Origin: Hyphomicrobiales bacterium
GTDB taxonomy: Bacteria > Pseudomonadota > Alphaproteobacteria > Rhizobiales > Rhizobiaceae
Length of the DNA: 64,000 nt
Assembly (NCBI GenBank): GCA_900473185.1
Contig: UCKU01000015.1
Coordinates: 119,011 to 183,010, forward strand
Direction of reading: 5' to 3'
Shown: one piece after another, positions 52,915 through 61,516 of the stretch
How the letters are laid out: each line of letters starts with the position of its first letter
How positions within the stretch are numbered: the stretch's first letter is position 1
Translations under genes and position numbers: made by a program
Notes under the pieces: model-generated
The model's input: the letters and a program-made list of their open reading frames with translations, nothing else
Databases searched by the model: none
What the model was told of the DNA's origin: nothing

Positions 52915-52978
52915 GTTTGACCCTGTCGAATTGCAGGGCATCTCGTCGTCTATAGAGAGAGTGATGGAGGAGGAGCCG

Positions 52979-53782
52979 ATGACTGCTACGGATGACGAGC
53001 TGGTAAAATTCGAGGCGGAGGGCGCACTGCCATTACCGCCCTCGAACGAGGAGGGCTTCACCGACAACAAGGGCGCGCGCATCTGGTATGCGAGTTACGG
53101 CGCCGGCCCAGCTGTCATCCTGCTGCATGGCGGGCTCGGCAATAGCGGCAACTGGGGTTATCAGGTTCCCGATCTCATCGAGGCCGGCCATCGGGTCGTG
53201 GTGATCGACAGCCGGGGGCATGGCCGCAGCACGCGCGATATCAGGCCCTATACCTATCACCTGATGGCTTCGGACGTGCTGGCCGTCATGGATCATATCG
53301 GCATCGAGGAAGCAGCCCTTGTCGGCTGGAGCGACGGCGCCTGCACCGCGCTGGTCCTTGCCGACCAGAACCCGGACCGCGTCTGCGGCGTGTTCTTCTT
53401 CGCCTGCAACATGGACCCCAGCGGCACCTGGGAATTCAAGGCGACGCCGGTTATCGACCGCTGCTTCAGCCGGCACGGGAAGGATTATCAGGCGCTATCG
53501 GCGACGCCCGACCAATTCGAGGCATTCGTCGCCGATGTCTCCAAGATGATGGCGACCGAGCCCAATTATTCGGCCGAGCAGCTGGCCGGCATCAAGGTTC
53601 CGGTTTCCGTCGTGCTGGGCGAACATGACGAATTCATCAAGCCCGACCATGCCGATTATCTGGCAAAGACGATCCCTGACGCGGAATTCGTACTGCTGCC
53701 CGGTGTCAGCCATTTCGCTCCGCTGCAGCAACCTGACCTCTTCAATCGCGAGATCAGGGCCTTTCTCGAGCGGATCGAATAA
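52979..53782 (+). CDS. Alpha/beta hydrolase
   Basis: 267 residues. The oxyanion motif LLHGGLGNSGNWG, the nucleophile elbow GWSDGACTAL (Ser at about residue 121) and the C-terminal histidine in LLPGVSHFAPLQQ make up a normal fold with a catalytic triad; GEHDEF supplies the acid region. The sequence resembles small-ester hydrolases and carboxylesterases; the substrate is unknown. GGAGGAGGAG stands just before the ATG. Its stop is three bases from the convergent fructokinase stop. Confidence 0.85.
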   Translation: MTATDDELVKFEAEGALPLPPSNEEGFTDNKGARIWYASYGAGPAVILLHGGLGNSGNWGYQVPDLIEAGHRVVVIDSRGHGRSTRDIRPYTYHLMASDVLAVMDHIGIEEAALVGWSDGACTALVLADQNPDRVCGVFFFACNMDPSGTWEFKATPVIDRCFSRHGKDYQALSATPDQFEAFVADVSKMMATEPNYSAEQLAGIKVPVSVVLGEHDEFIKPDHADYLAKTIPDAEFVLLPGVSHFAPLQQPDLFNREIRAFLERIE

Positions 53783-53785
53783 AGC

Positions 53786-54712
53786 TCAGAGACCGATTTC
53801 GCGCGCCCAGGGCGGATTTGCGCCGGCGCGGGAGACGGTGACGGCGGCGGCCTTGGCGCCGAGGGCCAGGGCATTGCGCAGGGCCTGCTCATCAAGATTG
53901 GCGACCTGTGCCTTGGTCAGCAGGTTATCCATCTTCAATGAGGCGAGAACGCCGGCATCGAATGTATCGCCGGCGCCGACCGTGTCGACGACCGTGACGC
54001 GTTCGCTCGGGACCGTGACCTTGCGTTCGCTCGTGTAGCCGGTCGCGCCTTCGGCGCCCTTGGTGATGACGACCAGTTTGGCGCCGTGGTTCAGCCAGTG
54101 GGCTGCGAGCGCGTCATGGTCACCTTCCAGGCCGAACCATTCGAGGTCCTCGTCGGAGAATTTTACGATGTCGGACTTGGCGGCCATGCGCTTGATGCGG
54201 GCCATATGCGCCGGCTTGTCCTTGATGAAACCGGGGCGAATGTTCGGATCGAGGGAGATGACGCGCTTGGCGGCTTCGCGGTCCAGCAGGGCCTCGTAGG
54301 TTTCGCCGCAGGGGCTCGGGATCAGGCTGATCGCGCCGAAATGCAGGGCCTCGCAATCATCGCCAAGGGTCGGCAGATCATCCGTGGTGATCATCCGGCC
54401 GGCCGTGCCTTCATCGTAGAAGGCATAGGTCGCCTGACCATTGACGAGCTTGACGAAGGCGATCGTCGAGGGGCGCGGCGTGATGGCGCAAGGGCTGTAA
54501 TCGACGTTGCTCGCCTTCAGCGTATCGAGCAGGATTTCGCCCATCATGTCGTCGGCAATGCCGGTGAAGAAAGCCGTCGGGATTCCGAGGCGGCCGAGCG
54601 CAATCGCGGTATTGAAGATCGCGCCGCCGGCATAGGGCGCAAAGCCCTTTTCGCCGAGAGTCGTATCCCTCGGCAACATGTCGATCAGGGCTTCGCCGCA
54701 GCACAAAATCAT
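53786..54712 (-). CDS. frk: Fructokinase (PfkB family)
   Basis: 308 residues. PfkB signatures are MILCCGEALIDMLPR with PYAGGAIFNTAIALGRLG near the start, and the ATP/anion-hole motif VDTVGAGDTFDAGVL with the catalytic aspartate near residue 255. The small GDNK-like acidic part and the DPNIRPGF block match fructokinases. It phosphorylates fructose, joining the frc uptake system and pgi in the window. A different sugar specificity cannot be excluded. GGGAGG lies before the ATG at 54712. Confidence 0.87.
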   Translation of the reverse strand: MILCCGEALIDMLPRDTTLGEKGFAPYAGGAIFNTAIALGRLGIPTAFFTGIADDMMGEILLDTLKASNVDYSPCAITPRPSTIAFVKLVNGQATYAFYDEGTAGRMITTDDLPTLGDDCEALHFGAISLIPSPCGETYEALLDREAAKRVISLDPNIRPGFIKDKPAHMARIKRMAAKSDIVKFSDEDLEWFGLEGDHDALAAHWLNHGAKLVVITKGAEGATGYTSERKVTVPSERVTVVDTVGAGDTFDAGVLASLKMDNLLTKAQVANLDEQALRNALALGAKAAAVTVSRAGANPPWAREIGL

Positions 54713-54774
54713 CGAATTCCTCCCAACAGGACTTGCGCGTTTCTCAATCGATTAAGCGAGCTTTTGTCAAAAGG

Positions 54775-55470
54775 CTAGAGCGAAAGCTCACTTACGCCAC
54801 CATTCCTTGCCGACCAGGCGAGCGGAGCATCGAGGAAGGCCTCGACTTCCTGTAGCGTCTTATCGTCGAAGAGCTTCTGCTGCTTGGCGATCGCCAGAAC
54901 CTCGCGCCAGGTGGCGATATGATGGAACTGGATCTTGCCATTGGCAAAACGCTGATGTGCTTCCTGGAAAATACCGTAGAAGAACAGCGCCATGCCGTGA
55001 TCGACGATGCCGCCGGCCGCCCTGATGGCATCGATGAAGGTGAACATGCTGCCGCCGGCCGTCGTCAGGTCCTCGATGATGAGCACCCGCGAGCCTTCCT
55101 TCATGTCGCCTTCGATCTGCGCGTTGCGGCCGTGGCCCTTCGGCTTTTTGCGGACATAGATCATCGGCAGGCCGAGACGATCGGCTAGCAATGCGGCAAA
55201 GGGAATGCCTGCGGTCTCACCGCCGGCGATGCAATCGAACTGTTCGAAGCCGGCATCGCGCAGAAGGGTGCTTGCGGCAAAATCCATCACGGTGGAGCGG
55301 ACGCGTGGGAAGGAGAGCAGCTTGCGGCAGTCGATATAGACGGGGCTCATGATGCCGGAGGCATATTTGTAGGGCGTCTCGGCGTTGAAATGAACAGCCT
55401 TGATCTCCCAGAGCATCTTGGCCAGCAGTTCTGCCATGACGGCGCGATCGGGGAATGTGGTCTGGATCAT
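54775..55470 (-). CDS. pyrE: Orotate phosphoribosyltransferase
   Basis: 231 residues. It joins orotate and PRPP to form OMP in pyrimidine synthesis. Seen: ALLADRLGLPMIYVRKKPKGHGRNAQIEG, the PRPP motif VLIIEDLTTAGGSMFTFIDAIRAAGG and SPVYIDCRKLLSFPRVRS near the N-terminus. GGAG is about nine bases before the ATG at 55470. It lies 62 bases upstream of frk on the same strand. pyrC is at 59779. Confidence 0.95.
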   Translation of the reverse strand: MIQTTFPDRAVMAELLAKMLWEIKAVHFNAETPYKYASGIMSPVYIDCRKLLSFPRVRSTVMDFAASTLLRDAGFEQFDCIAGGETAGIPFAALLADRLGLPMIYVRKKPKGHGRNAQIEGDMKEGSRVLIIEDLTTAGGSMFTFIDAIRAAGGIVDHGMALFFYGIFQEAHQRFANGKIQFHHIATWREVLAIAKQQKLFDDKTLQEVEAFLDAPLAWSARNGGVSELSL

Positions 55471-55545
55471 GCGGCTTACTCCTTCGGCTGACGTTCCAGC
55501 GGCAATAGCAGCAAGAGCGGTCGGTTTCCAGATGGAAGGCGGCCG

Positions 55546-56199
55546 TCAGCCGAGCAGGCGGGCGATATCCGCAACCTGCATCTTCTTGAAGAGCGTGATT
55601 GCCTGCACACCGTCTTCCTCATCCAGCGAAACAGCATAGCGGACGGCAGCCGCAAGAAGCTGCATCGTCAGCCGGGCGATGGCCAGAAGCTCCGTCTCGG
55701 TCCGCTCCGGCCACAGCTGTTTTAGCACTGAAAGCAGGGCCTGCGCGTGAAATTCCATGTCTTCGGCATCGACTTCCTGAAGCAGCTTGTCCGTATGGGT
55801 CGCATGCCAGATATCGCGCATGACAGGCTCGCGGCGAAAGAAGGCATAATATTCATCGGCGATGACGCAGAGCGCCGTCCGCAGATTGTCGGCATCCGTC
55901 ACCTTGGCCAGTTCATCGGCTACGCATTGCCGGCCCTGCTCGTTGAAGCGCTCGGCGAGCGTGCGGATGATCGAGGTTTTGTCCGGGAAATACTGATAGA
56001 GGGCGCCGAAGGAAAGTTCAGCTTTTTCAACGATCTCGCTCATCTTCAGGGCATCGCTGCCATTCTTTTCGATGAGCTCGGAAGCGACCGTCAGGATTTT
56101 TTCGAAGCGCTCGCGGCCGCGCTGCTGGCTCGGGATGCGGCGTGGCTGACCGGTCGACTCCTGCTGGCGCCTGCGCCGTGCGATCACTTCTTCTGCCAT
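55546..56199 (-). CDS. TetR-family transcriptional regulator
   Basis: 217 residues. The N-terminal HTH is SQQRGRERFEKILTVASELIEKNG with ALKMSEIVEKAELSFGALYQYFPDKTSIIRTLAERF, the usual TetR helix 1-3 plus the YxYF motif. The remaining helical domain would bind a ligand. It is divergent from the NmrA-like gene with 100 bases between, which hold nested inverted repeats. It most likely represses itself and the NmrA/DUF1772 pair. The ATG at 56199 (MAEEVIARRRRQQES) is internal to a longer frame and gives a normal TetR N-terminus. Confidence 0.88.
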   Translation of the reverse strand: MAEEVIARRRRQQESTGQPRRIPSQQRGRERFEKILTVASELIEKNGSDALKMSEIVEKAELSFGALYQYFPDKTSIIRTLAERFNEQGRQCVADELAKVTDADNLRTALCVIADEYYAFFRREPVMRDIWHATHTDKLLQEVDAEDMEFHAQALLSVLKQLWPERTETELLAIARLTMQLLAAAVRYAVSLDEEDGVQAITLFKKMQVADIARLLG

Positions 56200-56232
56200 C
56201 TTCCGCTTCCTTCGACTGTTGACAAAGAAAAT

Positions 56233-56273
56233 AAGAGAGTTTATCTCATTTTGCAAATGAGAGAGTTTCTCTT
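56233..56273. promoter_or_regulatory. TetR operator between divergent genes
   Basis: A perfect inner palindrome, CTCATTT-TGC-AAATGAG (56245-56261), is enclosed by AAGAGA (56233-56238) and TCTCTT (56268-56273). Two similar GAGAGTTT units, at 56236 and 56261, are in direct orientation. Size and place fit the TetR dimer sites of the regulator encoded at 55546-56199. Confidence 0.65.
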
Positions 56274-56299
56274 GTTTTAAACCGAGGAGGAGTTTCGAT

Positions 56300-57124
56300 A
56301 TGCAGAATTCCGAAATCGTTCTGATCGGCGGATCGGGAAAAACCGGTGGCCGCATTGCCGACAGGCTGGAAGATCTGGGACTTGACGTGCGCAAGGCGTC
56401 CCGCTCCACGATACCTGCCTTCGACTGGGAGGATCGCGCGACCTGGCGCGGTGCGCTCACGGGTGCGACGAGCGCCTATGTCGCCTTCCAGCCGGACCTT
56501 TCCGTCTCCTGGGCGGCAGAGGCCATCGGGTCGCTTTCAAAGCTGGCAAAAGAGTGCGGGTTGCAGCATATCGTGCTGCTTTCCGGCCGTGGCGAAGAAG
56601 GGGCGCAGCGGAGCGAGGAAGCGCTCAAGGCAGCGGGGATCGACACCACGATCCTGCGCGCCTCCTGGTTCTGCCAGAATTTCAGCGAGGGCGCGTTCGT
56701 CGAGCCGCTCATTGCCGGCAGGCTGGAGCTTCCGGCTGGCGATATCAAGGAGCCCTTCATCGATGCCGATGACATTGCCGATGCGGCAGTGGCGGCACTC
56801 ACCGATATCAGGCATCGCAACAAGATCTATGAACTGACCGGCCCTCGCGCCCTGACGTTTCGCGAAGCCGTTGCCGAGATTGCCGCTGCCTCGGGCCGCC
56901 CGATAGAATATGGGCAGGTATCGATGGCGGATTTCAAGGACGGGCTTGCCGCTGTGGGAATGCCCGCGCCTATCGTGGCACTTCTGGAAGAACTCTTCGG
57001 GCAGGTGCTTGATGGGCGCAATTCCGAGGTTATGGGCGGTGTGACAGAGATACTCGGCCGCCCGGCAAGGGATTTCAGCCAATATGCGCGAGAGACCGCG
57101 ACAACCGGATTGTGGGGCGCCTGA
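56300..57124 (+). CDS. NmrA-like NAD(P)-binding protein
   Basis: 274 residues. The N-terminal Rossmann motif IVLIGGSGKTGGRIADRLEDLG binds NAD(P), followed by AFDWEDRATWRGALTGATSAYVAF and LLSGRGEEGAQRSEEALKAAGIDTTILRASWFCQNFSE. This is the atypical short-chain reductase pattern of NmrA-type proteins and quinone oxidoreductases (QOR2-like), which lack a complete catalytic tyrosine motif. It is coupled to the DUF1772 gene by two bases, and controlled by the adjacent TetR. It may sense or reduce an electrophile. Confidence 0.84.
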   Translation: MQNSEIVLIGGSGKTGGRIADRLEDLGLDVRKASRSTIPAFDWEDRATWRGALTGATSAYVAFQPDLSVSWAAEAIGSLSKLAKECGLQHIVLLSGRGEEGAQRSEEALKAAGIDTTILRASWFCQNFSEGAFVEPLIAGRLELPAGDIKEPFIDADDIADAAVAALTDIRHRNKIYELTGPRALTFREAVAEIAAASGRPIEYGQVSMADFKDGLAAVGMPAPIVALLEELFGQVLDGRNSEVMGGVTEILGRPARDFSQYARETATTGLWGA

Positions 57125-57126
57125 CC

Positions 57127-57609
57127 ATGCAGATCGTTCTCGTCATTTCCCTCATTGCGGCGGCGATCGGCAGCGGCCTTGTCGCCGGCATCTTCTTTGC
57201 CTTCTCCACCTTCATCATGACCGCTTTTTCGCGCATCCCGGCCGAGCAGGGCATTGCTGCGATGAATTCCATCAACGTGACCATCGTCCGCTCGCCCTTC
57301 ATGCTGCTTTTCGTACCAACGGCGATCCTCTGCGTCGTGATAACAGTGCTGGCCTTCATGCATTGGCGCGGCAGCGCCTCTTCGATGATGCTGGCCGGCG
57401 CGGCACTCTATGTCATCGCGTCCTTCCTCTCGACCATCGTCTTCAACATGCCGATGAATGACGCGCTGGCGAAAGTCAGCGGCAGCGGGCCAGAAGCGGT
57501 GCAGCTCTGGACGACCTATCTCAGGGACTGGACCTGGTGGAACCATGTGCGCACCATCGCCTCGCTGCTGGCCTCGGTCGCGTTCGTCCGTGCGCTGATG
57601 CTGATCTGA
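57127..57609 (+). CDS. DUF1772-type membrane protein
   Basis: 160 residues with four hydrophobic segments (VISLIAAAIGSGLVAGIFFAFSTFIM, FMLLFVPTAILCVVITVLAF, MMLAGAALYVIASFLSTIVF, TIASLLASVAFVRALML). The charged and polar residues NMPMNDAL and WTWWNHVRT match the DUF1772 or anthrone-oxygenase-like family. No activity is established for bacterial members. It starts two bases after the NmrA-like stop, a pair often seen together. Confidence 0.85.
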   Translation: MQIVLVISLIAAAIGSGLVAGIFFAFSTFIMTAFSRIPAEQGIAAMNSINVTIVRSPFMLLFVPTAILCVVITVLAFMHWRGSASSMMLAGAALYVIASFLSTIVFNMPMNDALAKVSGSGPEAVQLWTTYLRDWTWWNHVRTIASLLASVAFVRALMLI

Positions 57610-57610
57610 A

Positions 57611-57640
57611 AAGGGCGGAGGGAATGCCCTCCGCCCTTCC
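57611..57640 (+). terminator. Intrinsic terminator after the DUF1772 gene
   Basis: A perfect 12-bp stem, AAGGGCGGAGGG (57611-57622) and CCCTCCGCCCTT (57627-57638), with an AATG loop, immediately follows the stop. The tail CCTTTGTTTTC is moderately T-rich. Confidence 0.8.
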
Positions 57641-57641
57641 T

Positions 57642-57699
57642 TTGTTTTCACGCAATTGCGGACGCAGAACCGCTGCGCGCTTTTGCCGGAATTGCTCTA
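57642..57699. repeat. Dispersed rhizobial intergenic repeat, copy 3 (partial)
   Basis: TTGTTTTCACGCAATTGCGG through AATTGCTCTA aligns with the 3' half of the copies at 19310-19415 and 20713-20816. It overlaps the stop codon of the convergent VOC gene by three bases. Confidence 0.6.
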
Positions 57700-58233
57700 A
57701 TCCTGCTGGCAGAAGGTGATGCGGTTATTGAAGGGGTCGATGACGCCCATTTCGAGGCCCCAGGGCGCTTCCTCGATGCCCGGGTTCATGTAACGGTAGC
57801 GTTTGGCGGCGAGCTCTGCCTGATAGGCTCTGACATCCCTGACCCGAACGAAGGCTCGCGCGCCGGGGCTGGCATCGCCGGAATGTTCGCTCAGGTGCAA
57901 TTGCATATTCTCGCGCGAGACCTGGCAATAGAGCGGGGAGTTTTCGCCGAAACGATGCTCCCAGTCGAGCGTGAAACCCAGGAAACCGCAGTAGAATTCC
58001 ATGGCTTTCTCGACCGAGAAGATGCGGAAGATCGGCACCGGCGGTTCGATACCGATAGCAGATTTCGCACCTTCGGCGTCATCCAGTTTTGCCGAGAGAA
58101 TATTCCACTGGTCGAGGCCGAATTGTCTGGCGACAATCTCCAGGGTTTCGCTATGGCTGAGGGAAATATCGCGGTCGGCAAGCGCCTGCCGCAGGGTTTT
58201 TGCCATAAGCTTGGCATCGCGAAAATCGCGCAT
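57697..58233 (-). CDS. VOC/glyoxalase-superfamily protein with N-terminal helical domain
   Basis: 178 residues. An N-terminal helical part (1-55: AKLMAKTLRQALADRDISLSHSETLEIVARQFGLDQWNILSAKL) is followed by a single glyoxalase-like domain: PIFRIFSVEKAMEFYCGFLGFTLDWEHRFGEN, NMQLHLSEHSGDASPGA, and WGLEMGVIDPFNNRITFCQ. This form is often annotated as glyoxalase or bleomycin-resistance-like. Several metal-binding positions differ from gloA, so the reaction is open. Confidence 0.82.
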   Translation of the reverse strand: MRDFRDAKLMAKTLRQALADRDISLSHSETLEIVARQFGLDQWNILSAKLDDAEGAKSAIGIEPPVPIFRIFSVEKAMEFYCGFLGFTLDWEHRFGENSPLYCQVSRENMQLHLSEHSGDASPGARAFVRVRDVRAYQAELAAKRYRYMNPGIEEAPWGLEMGVIDPFNNRITFCQQD

Positions 58234-58421
58234 GGTTCATCCTTCTCCGTTGGCGGCAAACAGGAAGATCAGTGCCCGCGTCTGCTGACCCGTTCGCCAT
58301 CGATTGCCTGGGAGACAAGGATGTGAAGGTGGATTTGGACGCATTCACCATAATGCTTGCGCATCGCGGGACGGCTGGCTGCATCCGGCCGATGGCAGCT
58401 TACGAAAGGTCGGGAGCGGGA

Positions 58422-59600
58422 TCAAGAGGCCGATCGCGCATCCCCTGCCGGCACCGAATGAAGGTGGCTGGCGAGTTCGACACGATTGCGGCCGGCGCGT
58501 TTGGCGACATAGAGCGCCTTGTCCGCCTCCCCCAGCATGGCATCGAAATCCAGCGGCTTGGAGCGTCCGGGGGCGACGCCGACACTGACGGTGCATTTCA
58601 GCACCTCATCGTCGATATAGATGTCGCGCTCCTCGAAAGCCTTGCGGATTCGCTCGGCGGCAAGCTCGGCGCGGCCGGGCATGATTTCCTTCAGCACCAG
58701 CGCGAATTCCTCACCGCCGAGGCGGGCGGCCGTATCGCCGCTACGGCAATTGGCCGAGAGTTCGCCGGCAAAGACCTTCAGGACGTGATCACCGGCCGCA
58801 TGGCCATAGCGGTCGTTGACCGATTTGAAATGATCGATGTCGAAGACGATGACGGCGGTCGAAACGCCCATGGTGCGGACGCCATATTGATCGAACAGAG
58901 CGCGGCGGTTCAGCAAGCCGGTCAGCGGATCGGTGATCGCATCCATGCGGTGACGGGCGGCAAGCCGCCATTGATGCAGCGCCAGCGACAGGGCGCCGAT
59001 GCCGGTCATGCCGGCGATGCACACGGCGAGACTGAGGTCTTCCGCCCAATTGCTGGGTGCGGCGCCAAGCACCAGTTTGCCGTCCCAGATCAATACGGCG
59101 GCGCAGAGGACAAAGGAAATCGCCGTCAATGTGTAGAGGGCGGTAATGCCAGATATAGGCGCAGGTGCCTCGGCGCGGTCGAGCCAATATTGCCAGGCGG
59201 TCGTGAAGAGCAGGAAGGCGATGGCGAGATTATCGGCCATGAAGGCCAGACCATCCAGCCCGGCGATCATCGGCGGAACGGATGTGGCCATGGCGACAAG
59301 TGCACGGATGGTGATGCCTGATATCGGGAGCCGGCCGGTGCGGAACTGATAGCCAGCGCCCCAGATAGTGGCAAAACCGGCATGAAACAGCACGAAATTG
59401 CCTGCACCAAGCAGGCGCCCGGGCTGCTCCACATAGAAGGCATAGGCAAAAATGCCGGCGACGACGAGAACGAGGCCGAATGCGCCGGTGAGAAGAAAGG
59501 TTTCGGCCCGGCGCGCGAGCCAACTTCCCGTAAGCGTCACGGCAAGGCAGGTTGCTGAAACGCCAAGCGCCAGCAGCAATGAATTATAGTCAAGCATCAT
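58422..59600 (-). CDS. Diguanylate cyclase (GGDEF domain) with MASE-like membrane domain
   Basis: 392 residues. About seven hydrophobic segments fill the first 205 residues (for example LLLALGVSATCLAVTLTGSWLA and AFGLVLVVAGIFAYAFYV). The GGDEF domain starts DAITDPLTGLLNRRALFDQY, with the active site LGGEEFALVLKE and the metal aspartate in IVFDIDHFKSVND. It should make cyclic di-GMP in response to an unknown signal at the membrane. The RxxD product-inhibition site five residues before GGEEF is not clear. GGAG is nine bases before the ATG at 59600. Confidence 0.93.
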   Translation of the reverse strand: MMLDYNSLLLALGVSATCLAVTLTGSWLARRAETFLLTGAFGLVLVVAGIFAYAFYVEQPGRLLGAGNFVLFHAGFATIWGAGYQFRTGRLPISGITIRALVAMATSVPPMIAGLDGLAFMADNLAIAFLLFTTAWQYWLDRAEAPAPISGITALYTLTAISFVLCAAVLIWDGKLVLGAAPSNWAEDLSLAVCIAGMTGIGALSLALHQWRLAARHRMDAITDPLTGLLNRRALFDQYGVRTMGVSTAVIVFDIDHFKSVNDRYGHAAGDHVLKVFAGELSANCRSGDTAARLGGEEFALVLKEIMPGRAELAAERIRKAFEERDIYIDDEVLKCTVSVGVAPGRSKPLDFDAMLGEADKALYVAKRAGRNRVELASHLHSVPAGDARSAS

Positions 59601-59778
59601 GCTTTAAATCTCCGCGGCTTCTGCCGCGCCGATAACGTTCTGAAATCTATCTCGTCACTGCTGACGAATGTCTTACGTATTCCGTTAAAAAAACATGGAT
59701 TTCGCAGCCGAGCGTTACAAATTCAACATTCGGCAGCAACTACAAGAAGAATAATATTTAGGCCCGCAACGTCTTTTC

Positions 59779-60819
59779 TCAGGCTTTGATCCGCCAATGC
59801 AGTGCAAACATCGGATCGAAGACCGTGACCGGACCGGCGCCGGTCTCAATCCTGGCGGGGAAGACTACGGGTTCGGCCTGCCGCTTCAGCGTGATACGCT
59901 CCTCGTTGGGCGCCAGCCCATACCAGGCCGGGCCATTCAGGGAGGCAAAGGCCTCCAGCCTGTCGAGCGCGCCATCCTGCTCGAAGACATGGGCAAGGCA
60001 GCTCATCGTGTTGATCGAGGTGTAGATCCCAGCGCAGCCGCAGGCGCATTCCTTGAGCGGGTCGACATGGGGCGCTGAATCCGTGCCGAGGAAGAACCTG
60101 ATATCGCCGCTCGTGGCTGCGGCCCGCAGCGCAAGCCTGTGGTTCTCGCGTTTCGCGACCGGCAGGCAGTAATAATGCGGGCGAATGCCGCCGACGAGGA
60201 TGGCGTTGCGGTTGATGATCAGGTGATGGGTGGTGATGGAGCCGGCGAGATTGGCCTTGGCCGACTTGATATAGTCGATGCCATCTGATGTCGTGACATG
60301 TTCCATGGTCACCTTCAGCTCCGGCAGGCGCTTGCGCAGCGGGTCGAGCACCGTCTCGATGAAGATGGCTTCACGATCGAAGATATCGACGTCAGGCGTC
60401 GTCACCTCGCCATGGACGCAGAGCGGCAGGCCGATCCTGGCCATGCGCTCGAGCACGGGCATGGCCTTTTCCATGTCGCGCACGCCACCGTGCGAATTCG
60501 TCGTGGCGCCGGCCGGATAAAGCTTCACGGCGGTGATGAGGCCGCTCTTCTTTCCCTCTTCCACGTCGTCGGGGCTCGTATCCTCGGTCAGATAGAGCGT
60601 CATCAGCGGCTGGAAACGATGGCCAGCCGGAAGTGCCTTCAGGATGCGCTCGCGATAGGCGGTCGCGTCGGCCGTGGTGACGACCGGCGGCACGAGGTTC
60701 GGCATGATGATGGCGCGGGCGAAGGTGCGGCTCGTATCGCCGATCACGCCCTCCAGCATGGCGCCGTCGCGCAGATGCAGATGCCAGTCGTCAGGACGGC
60801 GGATGGTGATCGATTGCAT
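59779..60819 (-). CDS. pyrC: Dihydroorotase
   Basis: 346 residues. It cyclises carbamoyl aspartate to dihydroorotate in pyrimidine synthesis. The zinc ligands start with RRPDDWHLHLRDGAML, then the carboxylated lysine in ITAVKLYPAGATTNSHGG, the histidine in LPLCVHGEVT, MEHVTTSDGI and the aspartate in FFLGTDSAPHVDPLKE. It is the E. coli-type (class II) enzyme. The ATG at 60819 gives MQSITIRRPDDW, the usual start; a longer frame lacks a ribosome site. Confidence 0.96.
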   Translation of the reverse strand: MQSITIRRPDDWHLHLRDGAMLEGVIGDTSRTFARAIIMPNLVPPVVTTADATAYRERILKALPAGHRFQPLMTLYLTEDTSPDDVEEGKKSGLITAVKLYPAGATTNSHGGVRDMEKAMPVLERMARIGLPLCVHGEVTTPDVDIFDREAIFIETVLDPLRKRLPELKVTMEHVTTSDGIDYIKSAKANLAGSITTHHLIINRNAILVGGIRPHYYCLPVAKRENHRLALRAAATSGDIRFFLGTDSAPHVDPLKECACGCAGIYTSINTMSCLAHVFEQDGALDRLEAFASLNGPAWYGLAPNEERITLKRQAEPVVFPARIETGAGPVTVFDPMFALHWRIKA

Positions 60820-60883
60820 GGAGGCCTCCGAAGCGATGCGCGTTTCGCCTCGATAGCACCAAGACCGGTCGGGAAACAACCGT

Positions 60884-61516
60884 TCAGGCGAGCGCGATTT
60901 CCAATGTCATATCGGCGGGACGGCGATTTTCGAGGATCAGACGGCCGTTTGGGAGGTCGTTGCCATAGACCTTGGCGCTCGCTTCTTCCTCAGTCAGTTG
61001 ATAGCCGCGCCAGCGATCCCAGAGACGTTCTTCCAGCACTTCCATCGGCGGGGCGAGCATGATCGTGTAATCGAAGATGCCGTCGAGTTCTGCCCATTTT
61101 CCTTCAGTGAAGAGCAGATAGTTGCCCTCGACGATGATGAAGCGGTCCTGGGGATCGATCGGCCGGGCCGACGCAATGGCAAGCTCGCGCGAGCGGTCGA
61201 AGACGGGAACGAGAACTTCCTGATCGGCGGGGCGCACGGCTCTGATGATATCGAGGAAGCCGCGCACATCGAAGGTTTCCGGAATGCCCTTGCGGGCCAG
61301 CAGGCCGCGTTCGATCAGAACCGCATTGTCCATGTGGAAGCCATCCATGGGCAGCACGGCGGCACTTTCGCCCATCGCCTTCAGAGCGCTCGAGACATTG
61401 TCGGCCATGGTGGATTTGCCAGCGCCGGGCGGGCCGGCGATCCCGATCAGGAAGCGCCTGGAATTGCCGGCGCGGTTCAAGACCTCGCCGACAATATCGT
61501 CTATTCTCGCAGTCAT
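60884..61516 (-). CDS. frcK: FrcK-type kinase of the fructose transporter operon
   Basis: 210 residues. A P-loop kinase of the pantothenate/uridine kinase type: FLIGIAGPPGAGKST (residues about 22-36), AVLPMDGFHMDN, and FIIVEGNYLLF. frcK is the last gene of the frcBCAK set described in Sinorhizobium; its substrate is not settled, and it is not the main fructokinase. The start overlaps the frcA stop as ATGA, so it is translated with the transporter. Confidence 0.86.
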   Translation of the reverse strand: MTARIDDIVGEVLNRAGNSRRFLIGIAGPPGAGKSTMADNVSSALKAMGESAAVLPMDGFHMDNAVLIERGLLARKGIPETFDVRGFLDIIRAVRPADQEVLVPVFDRSRELAIASARPIDPQDRFIIVEGNYLLFTEGKWAELDGIFDYTIMLAPPMEVLEERLWDRWRGYQLTEEEASAKVYGNDLPNGRLILENRRPADMTLEIALA

